64,000 bases of DNA from Streptomyces sp. KL109B (GTDB lineage: Bacteria; Actinomycetota; Actinomycetes; Streptomycetales; Streptomycetaceae). Made by a program: the position numbers and the translations under genes. Below the pieces are notes generated by a model that worked only from the letters and a program-made list of their open reading frames with translations, was not told the DNA's origin and did not search any database. The stretch spans positions 558,001 through 622,000 of the forward strand of contig NZ_JASERL010000006.1 of the NCBI RefSeq assembly GCF_030766935.1, read 5' to 3'. This document shows, piece by piece, positions 33,365 through 41,224 of the stretch (positions within the stretch are counted from its first letter, which is position 1; each line of letters begins with the position of its first letter).

Positions 33365-34723
33365 TCACAGGTGGTAGGCGTACTCGGTGAACTCCCAGTC
33401 GGTGACGTGCCGTTGGAAGCGCGCTACCTCGTCGCGCTTGTACGCGAGGTAGGAAGCGGTGAAGTCCTTGCCCAGCACCTCGGTGAGGGCGGTGTCGGCC
33501 GCCAGGGCGTCGAGCGCCTCGGGCAGCGTCTGCGGCAGCGGCGCCGACTTGGCGGTGTCGTAGCCGTAGCCCTCCAGCGGCGCGGGCGGCTCGTCGGCGG
33601 CCAGCACGCCGAGCAGGGCGGCGGCGAGCGCGCCGGCGATCAGCAGGTACGGGTTGGCGCTCGCGTCGCCGAGACGCAGTTCGAGGCGCGATCCGCTGCC
33701 CCGCTCCGGCGGGATGCGGACCATGGCGCTGCGGTTGTCCAGACCCCAGTCGATCAGCCACGGCGCGAGTGTGTCGGGGCCGAACCGCTTGTAGGAGTTG
33801 ACCGTCGGGTTGGCGAGGGCGGCGAGCGCCGGGGCGTGCGCGAGGATTCCGGCGATGGCGTGCCGGGCCGTGGCGGACAGTCCGTGCGGGCCTGACGGGT
33901 CGTCGAAGGTGTTGCCGCCCTCCGTGTCCGTACAGGAGAGGTGCAGATGGAAGCCGGAGCCGCCGACGCCGTTGAACGGCTTGGCCATGAATGTCGCCAA
34001 CCGGCCTTCCCTGCGCGCCAGTTCCTTGACGGCCGACTTGAACCGGAAGGAGCGGTCGGCGGCGTCCATGGCGGCGGAGTGGGTCAGATTGATCTCGAAC
34101 TGTCCGCCGTCGAATTCGTGGTTCCCGTTGCTGACACCGATGTCGAGATCGCGCAGGAGGCGGAGGGTGCGGAGCAGGTGGTTGTCGCCGTCCGCGCGCA
34201 GGCCCGCCGTGTAGACGACGCCCTCCGCCTCGCTGTAGCGGCGCCAGCTCTGCGGCGATTCGGCGCTCGGCTCGCACAGGAAGTATTCGAGTTCGGGGCC
34301 GACGACCGGGCGCAGTCCGTGCTCCGCGCACCGGTCCACGACGGCGCGCAGGAGGTCGCGGGGTGACTCGGGCGCGGGCCCCGCGGTCGCCGGGTCGGTG
34401 ACATCGCCGAGGCACGTGGCGACGCCCGGCTCCCACGGCAGCGCGGTCAGGGTGTCGAGGTCGGGGCGTACGCAGATGTCGGGCAGGCCCGCGTCGAGAC
34501 CGCCGGACACATCGACGACATCGCCCTGCGGGCTGGTGTGGTAGACGGCGCGGCAGAAGGCGAGACCGTGGTCGCAGGCCGCGGGAAGGTGGTCGAGGAG
34601 GACGTCACGGGCGCGGTCGGTGCCGATGAGATCGGGATACGTCACCCGGACCACGTCGATGCCATCGGATGCCAGTCGCTCCATGTGCTCGCGGACGGGC
34701 GGCGGGGTGTCGGTTGAGCTCAC
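33365..34723 (-). CDS. Glutamine-synthetase-like gamma-glutamyl ligase
   Basis: The 452-residue protein has the GS fold. Landmarks are the N-terminal beta-grasp with TYPDLIGTDRARDV, VVGPELEYFLCE (metal-site Glu), GNHEFDGGQFEINL, GGSGFHLHLSC, NPTVNSYKRF and PPERGSGSRLELR. It belongs with GlnA-like enzymes that join glutamate to amines (GlnA3/PuuA, IpuC or AtdA1 types) rather than housekeeping GS. GTG 34723 has AGAGGAG upstream. It is first in an operon with a P450 and an LLM oxidoreductase, and a gamma-glutamyl hydrolase gene lies 7 kb away in the same cluster. I infer ATP-dependent gamma-glutamylation of an amine substrate before oxidation. Confidence 0.85.
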   Translation of the reverse strand: MSSTDTPPPVREHMERLASDGIDVVRVTYPDLIGTDRARDVLLDHLPAACDHGLAFCRAVYHTSPQGDVVDVSGGLDAGLPDICVRPDLDTLTALPWEPGVATCLGDVTDPATAGPAPESPRDLLRAVVDRCAEHGLRPVVGPELEYFLCEPSAESPQSWRRYSEAEGVVYTAGLRADGDNHLLRTLRLLRDLDIGVSNGNHEFDGGQFEINLTHSAAMDAADRSFRFKSAVKELARREGRLATFMAKPFNGVGGSGFHLHLSCTDTEGGNTFDDPSGPHGLSATARHAIAGILAHAPALAALANPTVNSYKRFGPDTLAPWLIDWGLDNRSAMVRIPPERGSGSRLELRLGDASANPYLLIAGALAAALLGVLAADEPPAPLEGYGYDTAKSAPLPQTLPEALDALAADTALTEVLGKDFTASYLAYKRDEVARFQRHVTDWEFTEYAYHL

Positions 34724-34794
34724 CGTTGTCTCCTCTGCGGGAGTGGAGGGGGAGGGGCGGCCTCGAACTGCGCTGTGGCGGCGGGCCGTTCGCT

Positions 34795-34810
34795 CGTTTG
34801 GTTGCAAACG
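34795..34810. promoter_or_regulatory. Operator half of a matched pair (GTTTG-N4-CAAAC), ligase side
   Basis: CGTTTG (34795-34800) and CAAACG (34805-34810) are perfect inverted copies with four bases between. The site lies about 70 bases upstream of the ligase GTG. A second site of the same form sits 109 bases away on the ferredoxin side. Confidence 0.65.
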
Positions 34811-34903
34811 GTATGGAGGCCGGTGCGCATCCCGCAAGGGTTCCGTCCCGGAAATTTATCCAGGTGGATAGGTATTGACCAGGGGGTGCTCGGTTCCTAT
34901 GTT

Positions 34904-34917
34904 GTTTGAAGCCAAAC
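34904..34917. promoter_or_regulatory. Operator half of a matched pair (GTTTG-N4-CAAAC), ferredoxin side
   Basis: GTTTG (34904-34908) and CAAAC (34913-34917) repeat the first site's symmetry and spacing, 40 bases before the ferredoxin ATG. AT-rich stretches lie between the two sites, where promoters would be expected. One dimeric regulator probably controls both arms. Confidence 0.65.
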
Positions 34918-34956
34918 GAGCCACTGCGAAGCCCCTCGGTATCAGGAGGATCCGCC

Positions 34957-35145
34957 ATGAAGGTCGTCGTCGACATGAACAAGTGCCAGGACCACGGCCA
35001 GTGCGTCTTCGCGGCCCCGGACGTCTTCAGCTTCGACGACGCCGGACGCCTCGCCTACGTCCCCGACCCCGACGACGCGCTCCGCGACGACGTCGAGGAA
35101 GCGGCCGACGTGTGCCCGCTCCAGGCCATCCGGATCGAGGGCTGA
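34957..35145 (+). CDS. 3Fe-4S ferredoxin (P450 partner type)
   Basis: This 62-residue ferredoxin has the CQDHGQC motif, in which the second cluster Cys is replaced by His, and a C-terminal CPLQAI. That pattern binds a 3Fe-4S cluster and is typical of ferredoxins feeding actinobacterial P450s. A strong AGGAGGA precedes the ATG. It is followed five bases later by a ferredoxin reductase, and a P450 lies in the divergent operon. Confidence 0.93.
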   Translation: MKVVVDMNKCQDHGQCVFAAPDVFSFDDAGRLAYVPDPDDALRDDVEEAADVCPLQAIRIEG

Positions 35146-35174
35146 GCCGGTGACAGCGTCGAGGGCTGAGCCGG
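35135..35174 (+). repeat. 24-base tandem duplication at the ferredoxin/reductase junction
   Basis: TCGAGGGCTGAGCCGG occurs at 35135-35150 and again at 35159-35174, with a period of 24 bases. The first copy contains the ferredoxin stop and the first base of the reductase GTG. The second is read as codons 4-9 of the reductase. Confidence 0.85.
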
Positions 35175-36409
35175 CGACCGCCCCGATCGTCGTCGCCGGC
35201 GCTTCCATGGCCGGCCTGCGCGCCGCCGAACAACTGCGGGCGGCGGGGTGGCAGGGCCCCGTCACCCTCGTCGGGGACGAGCCCCACATGCCGTACAACC
35301 GGCCGCCCCTGTCGAAGGAAGTCCTCGCCGGCAAGGCCCCGTTCGAGTCGCTGGCGTTCCGGCCCCGTGCGGCCGTCGCGGACGTCGAATGGCGCCTGGG
35401 AACCAAGGTCGTACGCGCCGACCTCGACCGCCGCGCCGTCGCCCTCGACGACGGCGACACCCTCACGTACAGCGGTCTCGTCGTCGCGACCGGTATGCGC
35501 CCGCGCCGCCTGCCCTGCCCGGGACCGTCCGCCGGGCGGCACACCGTACGTACGCTCGACGACGCCCGAGCGCTGCGAAGTGACCTGAGCCGTCCGGGAG
35601 TTCGCGTGGTCGTCGTCGGTGCCGGGTTCATCGGGTGCGAGGTGGCGGCGACGGCCGTGGCGCTGGGCGCCGCCGAGGTCACGGTCGTCGATCCGTTGCC
35701 GTTGCCGATGGTGGGGCCGCTCGGGGAGCTGCTGGCGCGGGCGTTGCTCGCGCGGCACGAGGAGCGCGGCGTGCGCTTCGCGCTCGGGGCCGGTGTCACC
35801 GGGTTCGAGGGAGCGGGCCGGGGTGCTGGTGGCGCGGGGGAGGAGCGGGTCACCGGAGTCGCCCTCGCCGACGGCACCGTGCTGCCCGCCGATGTCGTCG
35901 TGGAGTCCGTCGGCTCCGTCGCCAACACGGAGTGGCTCGACAGCAACGGCCTCGACCTTGCCGATGGTGTCCTGACCGATGAGCACCTGCGCGCCGGGGG
36001 CCGCCCCGACGTGATCGCCGTCGGTGACGTCGTCCGCTTCCCCAATGCCCGCTACGACGGCGTGCCCCGCCGCGTCGAGCACTGGTCCATCCCGACGGAC
36101 ACCGCGAAGCACGCGGCCAAGGTGCTCGCCGCCCACCTCGACGGCACCGAGGCCCCGGTCGGCCCGTTCGCTCCGCTGCCCACCTTCTGGAGCGACCAGC
36201 ACGACTTCCGGCTCCAGTCCTTCGGCGCCCCCGCCCTCGGCAAGGACGACGTGCGCGTCCTCGACGGCGACCCCGAAGGGGACGTACTCGCCGGATACCA
36301 CCACGGCGGACGCCTGGTCGGGGTCGTCGCGCTCGGCGGCAAGGCGGTCGCGGCGGCCGCCGCCAAGTACCGCGCCGAACTGATGAAGCAGCCCGTACTC
36401 ACCGCGTAA
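35150..36409 (+). CDS. FAD-dependent ferredoxin reductase
   Basis: The 419-residue reductase has two dinucleotide folds: an FAD loop GASMAGLRAAEQLR at the N-terminus and an NAD(P)H loop VVVGAGFIGCEVAATA near residue 160. It also has the second FAD contact DVIAVGDVVRFPN and the RVEHWSIPTDTAKHAAK block of rubredoxin/ferredoxin reductases. It should pass electrons from NAD(P)H to the preceding ferredoxin. The GTG start lies in a 24-base tandem duplication that also includes the ferredoxin stop codon and lengthens the N-terminal tail. Confidence 0.92.
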   Translation: MTASRAEPATAPIVVAGASMAGLRAAEQLRAAGWQGPVTLVGDEPHMPYNRPPLSKEVLAGKAPFESLAFRPRAAVADVEWRLGTKVVRADLDRRAVALDDGDTLTYSGLVVATGMRPRRLPCPGPSAGRHTVRTLDDARALRSDLSRPGVRVVVVGAGFIGCEVAATAVALGAAEVTVVDPLPLPMVGPLGELLARALLARHEERGVRFALGAGVTGFEGAGRGAGGAGEERVTGVALADGTVLPADVVVESVGSVANTEWLDSNGLDLADGVLTDEHLRAGGRPDVIAVGDVVRFPNARYDGVPRRVEHWSIPTDTAKHAAKVLAAHLDGTEAPVGPFAPLPTFWSDQHDFRLQSFGAPALGKDDVRVLDGDPEGDVLAGYHHGGRLVGVVALGGKAVAAAAAKYRAELMKQPVLTA

Positions 36410-36419
36410 GGAACTCCAA

Positions 36420-37235
36420 GTGGCCAGTGTCCGTGGATACTTCACCCCCAAGACGGCGACCGGTGACTCCTCGCTGATCCCGTCCCCGCCGTGGCGCTAC
36501 TCCGGCGATCTGCTCACCGTCGAGTACCGCACCGATCCCGCTCGCGTTCGGGAACTCCTGCCGCAGCCGCTGGAGTTGGCCGACGACGACCCCGGTGCCG
36601 TCGCGCTCATCTGGGCCGACTGGCAGTCCTGCTCCACCGACGGGCACGAGCTGCTCGACCCGGTGCTCGCCCAGTACAAGGAGGCCTTCGCGGTCGTCCG
36701 GTGTCAGTACAAGGGGCAGGTGTACACACGCTGCGTGTACATCTGGGTCGACAAGGACTTCGCCGTCGCCCGCGGCATCCATCAGGGCTACCCGAAGAAG
36801 CTCGGCTCCATCCACCAGACCCGCCCCCACCCCTACGGGCCCGCTCCGCGCATCGAGGCGGGTGCGCGTTTCGGTGCGACGCTGGCTGCCGCCGACCGGC
36901 GTCTCGCCCAGGCCGTCGTCACCCTGCGGGAGCCGTCCGAGACGAACGGGTTCGTGAACGGTCACCCGATGGCGCACCATCGCTGGTTGCCCTCCATCGA
37001 GAAGGGCAAGGGGCTCGCGCTGGACGAGCTGATCGAGTCCGGGGCGGCGGCCTTCGAGGGCGGTCAACCGTGGGTTGGCGACGCCGAGTTGGAGCTGTTC
37101 GAGGCGCCTACGGAGGAGTTGGCGCGGCTTGAGGTGCGGGAGCCGATCGCGGCGTACTACCGGCAGGTGGGGGTCGTGTGGGACGGGGGGCGGCTTCTGG
37201 AGTCGGGGACGTCGGGGACGTCGGGGGCGGAGTAG
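36420..37235 (+). CDS. Acetoacetate decarboxylase-fold protein
   Basis: The 271-residue protein matches the acetoacetate decarboxylase superfamily. GIHQGYPKKLGSIHQTR holds a Lys-Lys pair like the Schiff-base lysine region, preceded by a hydrophobic barrel core (FAVVRCQYKGQVYTRCVYIW). The family includes decarboxylases, hydratase/aldolases and dehydratases on keto acids. Here, next to a meta-cleavage gene set, it may process a ring-fission keto acid; that is inference. The GTG start follows the reductase stop by ten bases. The C-terminus ends in a short GTS repeat from a nine-base DNA repeat. Confidence 0.8.
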   Translation: MASVRGYFTPKTATGDSSLIPSPPWRYSGDLLTVEYRTDPARVRELLPQPLELADDDPGAVALIWADWQSCSTDGHELLDPVLAQYKEAFAVVRCQYKGQVYTRCVYIWVDKDFAVARGIHQGYPKKLGSIHQTRPHPYGPAPRIEAGARFGATLAAADRRLAQAVVTLREPSETNGFVNGHPMAHHRWLPSIEKGKGLALDELIESGAAAFEGGQPWVGDAELELFEAPTEELARLEVREPIAAYYRQVGVVWDGGRLLESGTSGTSGAE

Positions 37236-37261
37236 CCCTGAGCGGTCGTCCGTTCCTACCG

Positions 37262-37278
37262 CCGGGGCTCCGCCCCGG
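37262..37278. terminator. GC-rich hairpin (Streptomyces-type intergenic element)
   Basis: CCGGGGC (37262-37268) and GCCCCGG (37272-37278) form a perfect seven-base stem with loop TCC, directly after the decarboxylase-fold gene and before the dehydrogenase. Such stems recur between Streptomyces genes and can attenuate or terminate transcription. Confidence 0.5.
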
Positions 37279-37339
37279 ACCCCGCTGCTCGATCGCCGCA
37301 GGGGCTTGACATACCCGCCACATCCTCAGGAGCCCGTAC

Positions 37340-38806
37340 ATGCACACCATCACGGTCGCCGGCGTCCCCGTCGACACCCGCCACTACATCGGTGGCGAAC
37401 GCCTCGCCTCCGCCGACACCTTCACCGACGTCTCGCCCATCGACGGCGCCGTGCTCGGCGAGATCGCGCGTGGCACGAAGACGGAGGCGGACGCCGCCGT
37501 CGCCGCCGCCAAGGAGGCCTTCCCGGGCTGGGCGGCCACCCCGCCCGCCGAGCGTGCCCGCCTCCTGCGTGCCCTCGCAGACGGTGTCGAGAAGCGGGTC
37601 GAGGAGCTCGCCCTCGTCGAAACCACCGACAACGGCGCGCTGTTGCGCTCGCACCGGCGCGGCGTGATGCCTCGCGTCGCGCACAACTTCCGGTTCTTCG
37701 CGGACTGGCTGACGGACAGCCTCGGCCACGACGACTTCGAGACACGCGGACACACCAACCGCGTCAGCTGGGACCCGGCGGGCCCCTGTGTCCTCATCAC
37801 GCCGTGGAACGCCCCGCTGATGCTGTCCAGTTGGAAGCTCGCCCCGGCGCTCGCCGCCGGGAACACGGTCGTCCTCAAGCCCGCCGAGTGGACCCCGCTC
37901 ACCGCGTCCCTCTTCGCCGACATCGCCGAGGCGGCGGGCCTGCCGCCCGGCGTCGTCAACATCGTCCAGGGGTACGGCTCCGAGATCGGCGACGCCCTCA
38001 CCTCGCACCCCGACGTGCGCCGCGTCAGCTTCACCGGCTCCGTGCCCACCGCCCGGCACATCGCCGCGCAGGCCGCCCCGAACCTCACCCCGCTCAGCCT
38101 CGAACTCGGCGGCAAATCGCCCCTGTTGGTGTTCGCCGACGCCGACCTCGACCTCGCCGTGGACCTCGCCGTCGAGCAGTACGACAACGCGGGCCAGGTC
38201 TGCCTCGCCGCCACCCGCGTCCTCGTGGACGAATCGATCGCCGACGAGTTCACGCGGCGGTTCGTGGAGAAGGCGGAAGGGCTGCGGCAGGGTGACCCGC
38301 GCGACGAGGCCACGGACATCGGCCCGAACATCCACCCCCGCCAACTCGACAAGATCGACGGCTTCGTGCGGCGCGCCCTCGACGCCGGAGCCCGCGCCGT
38401 CATCGGCGGCCACCGCGGTGAGGGCAACTACTACCCGCCCACTCTCCTCACCGACGTCGCCCAGGACTCCGAGATCGTCCAGGAAGAGGTCTTCGGCCCC
38501 GTCCTCACCCTCCAGACCTTCTCCTCAGGAGACGAGGTCGAGGCCGTCCGCCTCGCCAACGACACCCGCTTCGGCCTCGCCGCCACCGTCGCCACCGGCG
38601 ACCCCGAACGCGCCGACCGTGTCACCGCGCGGCTCGTCGCGGGCACCGTGTGGGTCAACTGCTTCTTCGTACGCGACCTCCAGGCACCCTTCGGCGGCTC
38701 CCGCCAGTCCGGTGTCGGACGCGAGGGCGGCACGTGGAGCTTCGACTTCTACTGCGACCTCAAGAACACCGTGACCGCGCCGAAGGGGTGGACCAACCAT
38801 GGGTGA
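37340..38806 (+). CDS. hpaE: Aldehyde dehydrogenase, 5-carboxymethyl-2-hydroxymuconate semialdehyde dehydrogenase type
   Basis: The 488-residue NAD-dependent dehydrogenase has TPWNAPLMLSSWKLAPALAAGN in the cofactor fold, the catalytic Glu in LELGGKSPL and the catalytic Cys in NAGQVCLAATR. Its tail GVGREGGTWSFDFYCDLKNT resembles the HpaE/hydroxymuconic semialdehyde branch. It overlaps the next gene, an HpaD-type dioxygenase, by eight bases, which supports the HpaE call. CAGGAG precedes the ATG. It could alternatively oxidise a gamma-glutamylamino aldehyde (PuuC-like role). Confidence 0.82.
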   Translation: MHTITVAGVPVDTRHYIGGERLASADTFTDVSPIDGAVLGEIARGTKTEADAAVAAAKEAFPGWAATPPAERARLLRALADGVEKRVEELALVETTDNGALLRSHRRGVMPRVAHNFRFFADWLTDSLGHDDFETRGHTNRVSWDPAGPCVLITPWNAPLMLSSWKLAPALAAGNTVVLKPAEWTPLTASLFADIAEAAGLPPGVVNIVQGYGSEIGDALTSHPDVRRVSFTGSVPTARHIAAQAAPNLTPLSLELGGKSPLLVFADADLDLAVDLAVEQYDNAGQVCLAATRVLVDESIADEFTRRFVEKAEGLRQGDPRDEATDIGPNIHPRQLDKIDGFVRRALDAGARAVIGGHRGEGNYYPPTLLTDVAQDSEIVQEEVFGPVLTLQTFSSGDEVEAVRLANDTRFGLAATVATGDPERADRVTARLVAGTVWVNCFFVRDLQAPFGGSRQSGVGREGGTWSFDFYCDLKNTVTAPKGWTNHG

Positions 38807-39686
38807 GATCGTCGGAGCGGGCCTCCTCGCCCACGTCCCCACCATCGTGCTGCCGGAGGCCGACCGCCTGGAGCTGAACGAGGGCAAGGAGATCACCCTC
38901 GTCACCGGCCTCCGCCAGCTCCGTGAAGAGGTCTTCGGCCGCGAGGACTACGACACCGTCGTCGTCCTCGACTCCCACTGGGCGACCACCGTCGAATTCG
39001 TCGTCACCGCGCAGAGCCGGCGGGCCGGACTGTTCACGTCGGAGGAGCTGCCGCGCGGCATGTGCCGCATGCCGTACGACTTCGCGGGCGACCCCGAACT
39101 CGCCGAGAACATCAGCCAGTTCGCCGACAAGCACGGCACCTGGATCACCCCGATCGACGACCCGTACCTGCCGATCTACTACGCCACCATCAACCTGTGG
39201 AAGTTCCTGGGCGAGGGCCTGCCCGACAAGCGCTGGATCACCGTTGGTGTCTGCCAGACCGGTGACACCGAGGACCATCTGCGGCTCGGCCGCGCGCTCG
39301 CCGACGGCATCGCCGCCACCCCAGGACGCCGCGTCCTCCTCATCGCCTCCGGCGCCCTGTCGCACACCTTCTGGCCGCTGCGCGAACTGCGCGACCACGA
39401 GTCGAGCGACCCCTCGCACATCTTCACGCCCGGGGCCCGCGCCGCCGACGAGGAGCGCATCGCGTGGTTCAAGGAGGGCCGCCACGACCGGGTTCTCGAC
39501 ACCATGGACGAGTTCGCCGCGTACAAGCCGGAAGCCAAGTTCTTCCACTACCTGATGATGGCAGGCGCCCTCGGCGAGCGCGCCTGCACCGCCCCGGCCC
39601 GCCAGTACGGCGCGTACGAGAACTCCGTCGGCACCGGACAGGTCCACCTCTGGTTCGACCGCCCGGCCGACGGCTGGACCCGCTGA
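38799..39686 (+). CDS. hpaD: Class III extradiol dioxygenase, 3,4-dihydroxyphenylacetate 2,3-dioxygenase type
   Basis: The 295-residue LigB-superfamily protein aligns along its length with E. coli HpaD/HpcB. Shared parts are the iron-binding His of AHVPTIVLPE, the DSHWATTVEFVV block, LFTSEELPRGM, the catalytic His in ASGALSHTFW, and the end SVGTGQVHLWF. It opens the aromatic ring of homoprotocatechuate-like catechols next to the hydroxyls with Fe(II) and oxygen. Flanking genes encode the dehydrogenase and FAA hydrolase expected after ring opening. The exact ring substituent could differ from acetate. Confidence 0.88.
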   Translation: MGEIVGAGLLAHVPTIVLPEADRLELNEGKEITLVTGLRQLREEVFGREDYDTVVVLDSHWATTVEFVVTAQSRRAGLFTSEELPRGMCRMPYDFAGDPELAENISQFADKHGTWITPIDDPYLPIYYATINLWKFLGEGLPDKRWITVGVCQTGDTEDHLRLGRALADGIAATPGRRVLLIASGALSHTFWPLRELRDHESSDPSHIFTPGARAADEERIAWFKEGRHDRVLDTMDEFAAYKPEAKFFHYLMMAGALGERACTAPARQYGAYENSVGTGQVHLWFDRPADGWTR

Positions 39687-39705
39687 CTTCCCAAGGAGAC
39701 GTCCC

Positions 39706-40551
39706 ATGCCCGAATACCGCCGCATCCTCCTCGAAGGCGCCGCCGTCCAGGTCACCGTCGACGGCGACGAACTCGTCGCGGGCGACGGCCGCCGCGTCAA
39801 GACCGAGGAGGCCCACCACCTGCCCCCGGTGGTCCCCTCCAAGGTGATCGCCGTGCACCTCAACCACCGCAGCCGCGTCGACGAGTTCCGGATCGGTCTG
39901 CCCGACACACCCACGTACTTCCACAAGCCGACCTCCGCCCTCAACTCCCACCAGGGCGCCGTCGTCCGCCCCGAGGGCTGCAAGTGGCTCAACTACGAGG
40001 GGGAGGTCGCGATCGTCATCGGCAGGACCGCGCGCAACATCGCCCCCGCCGACGCCGGTGACCACATCGCCGGATACACCGTCGCCAACGACTACGGCCT
40101 GCACGACTTCCGGGACACCGACGCCGGTTCCATGCTCCGTGTGAAGGGCTCGGACACCCTGTGCCCGCTCGGCCCAGGACTCGTCACCGACTGGGACTTC
40201 CACGGCAAGCGGCTGCGCACGTACGTCAACGGGGAGGTGGTGCAGGACGGTTCGACGGACGAGATGAAGTGGGACATGCACTACCTCGTCGCCGACATCG
40301 CCCGCACCATCACGCTCCACCCGGGCGATGTGCTGCTGTCCGGTACGCCCGCCAACTCCCGCCCCGTCCAGCCCGGTGACGTCGTCGAGGTGGAGGTCGA
40401 GGGCCTCGGCCGCCTCACGAACCACATCGTGACCGGGCCGACCGCCATCCGTACCGACGTCGGCGCCCAGCCGACCGAGTCCGAGGAGGTCCTGTCCACG
40501 GCGCTCGGCGGTGACTGGGAGTTCCGTGGCATCAGGCCGCCGAAGCGCTGA
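39706..40551 (+). CDS. Fumarylacetoacetate hydrolase-family isomerase/decarboxylase (HpaG-like)
   Basis: The 281-residue FAH-family enzyme has the metal-site blocks NYEGEVAIVIGRTARNI and GYTVANDYGLHDF, followed by RVKGSDTLCPLGPGLVTDWDF and HPGDVLLSGTP. HpaG in E. coli has two such domains in one chain; this is a single-domain form. It probably isomerises or decarboxylates the product of the upstream dehydrogenase. Genes for the remaining HpaF, HpaH and HpaI steps are not seen in this window. It lies 19 bases after hpaD with AAGGAGA before the ATG. Confidence 0.86.
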   Translation: MPEYRRILLEGAAVQVTVDGDELVAGDGRRVKTEEAHHLPPVVPSKVIAVHLNHRSRVDEFRIGLPDTPTYFHKPTSALNSHQGAVVRPEGCKWLNYEGEVAIVIGRTARNIAPADAGDHIAGYTVANDYGLHDFRDTDAGSMLRVKGSDTLCPLGPGLVTDWDFHGKRLRTYVNGEVVQDGSTDEMKWDMHYLVADIARTITLHPGDVLLSGTPANSRPVQPGDVVEVEVEGLGRLTNHIVTGPTAIRTDVGAQPTESEEVLSTALGGDWEFRGIRPPKR

Positions 40552-40588
40552 CATGGGCGGCGCCGTCCGGGCCGGTAGGCTCGACACC

Positions 40589-41194
40589 ATGTCCGACTCC
40601 GTCGAGCCGACCGGTGACCAGAGCCGGTCCCGTAAACGCGTCAAGAACTACGGGACCGGCCGCACCGCCCTGCTCGACGCCGCCGTCCGCGTGGTGGCCC
40701 AAGGTGGGCTGCGGAAGCTCACCTACCGGGCCGTCGCGCAGGAGGCCGGAGTCACCCACGGGCTCGTCGTGCACCACTTCGGCTCGCGGGACGCGCTCAT
40801 CGAGGAGGCGGTCAGCCACGCCGTGCACTCCTCGCTCGGCAGCAGCTCCCTCGACGTCGGCACGGGAGACCCCGAGGACTTCTCCGCCGGCCTCGTCGAC
40901 ATGGTCGAATCGGACCCCGAACTCCAGGCGTTCCAGTACGAGTTGCTGCTCGAAGCGCGCCGCAGGCCGGAACTCCTCCCGCACCTGCGCGACCTGTACG
41001 AGGAGTACTTCGAAGCCACCCGTCGCGAACTCGACCGGATGCTGCCGACGCCCGTCGACCGCGGCACGTACCGCCTCGTCTTCGCCGCCCTCGAAGGACT
41101 CGTCCTGCACCAGCTCGTCTTCGGCGAGCGCGAGGTCACCGAAGAGGCCCTGACCCGGCTGCGCGGACTCCTGTCGGACCTGGCGCGCGGCTGA
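40589..41194 (+). CDS. TetR-family regulator of the catabolic cluster (putative)
   Basis: The 201-residue TetR protein has its helix-turn-helix at about residues 37-75 (GLRKLTYRAVAQEAGVTHGLVVHHFGSRDALI). It lies 37 bases after the FAA hydrolase gene on the same strand and just before the gamma-glutamyl hydrolase gene, so it is probably part of the cluster transcript. It is the best local candidate to bind the paired GTTTG-N4-CAAAC operators; this is inference. Confidence 0.85.
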   Translation: MSDSVEPTGDQSRSRKRVKNYGTGRTALLDAAVRVVAQGGLRKLTYRAVAQEAGVTHGLVVHHFGSRDALIEEAVSHAVHSSLGSSSLDVGTGDPEDFSAGLVDMVESDPELQAFQYELLLEARRRPELLPHLRDLYEEYFEATRRELDRMLPTPVDRGTYRLVFAALEGLVLHQLVFGEREVTEEALTRLRGLLSDLARG

Positions 41195-41224
41195 CACCCA
41201 TGGATACATCGACCTCAAGATGAC

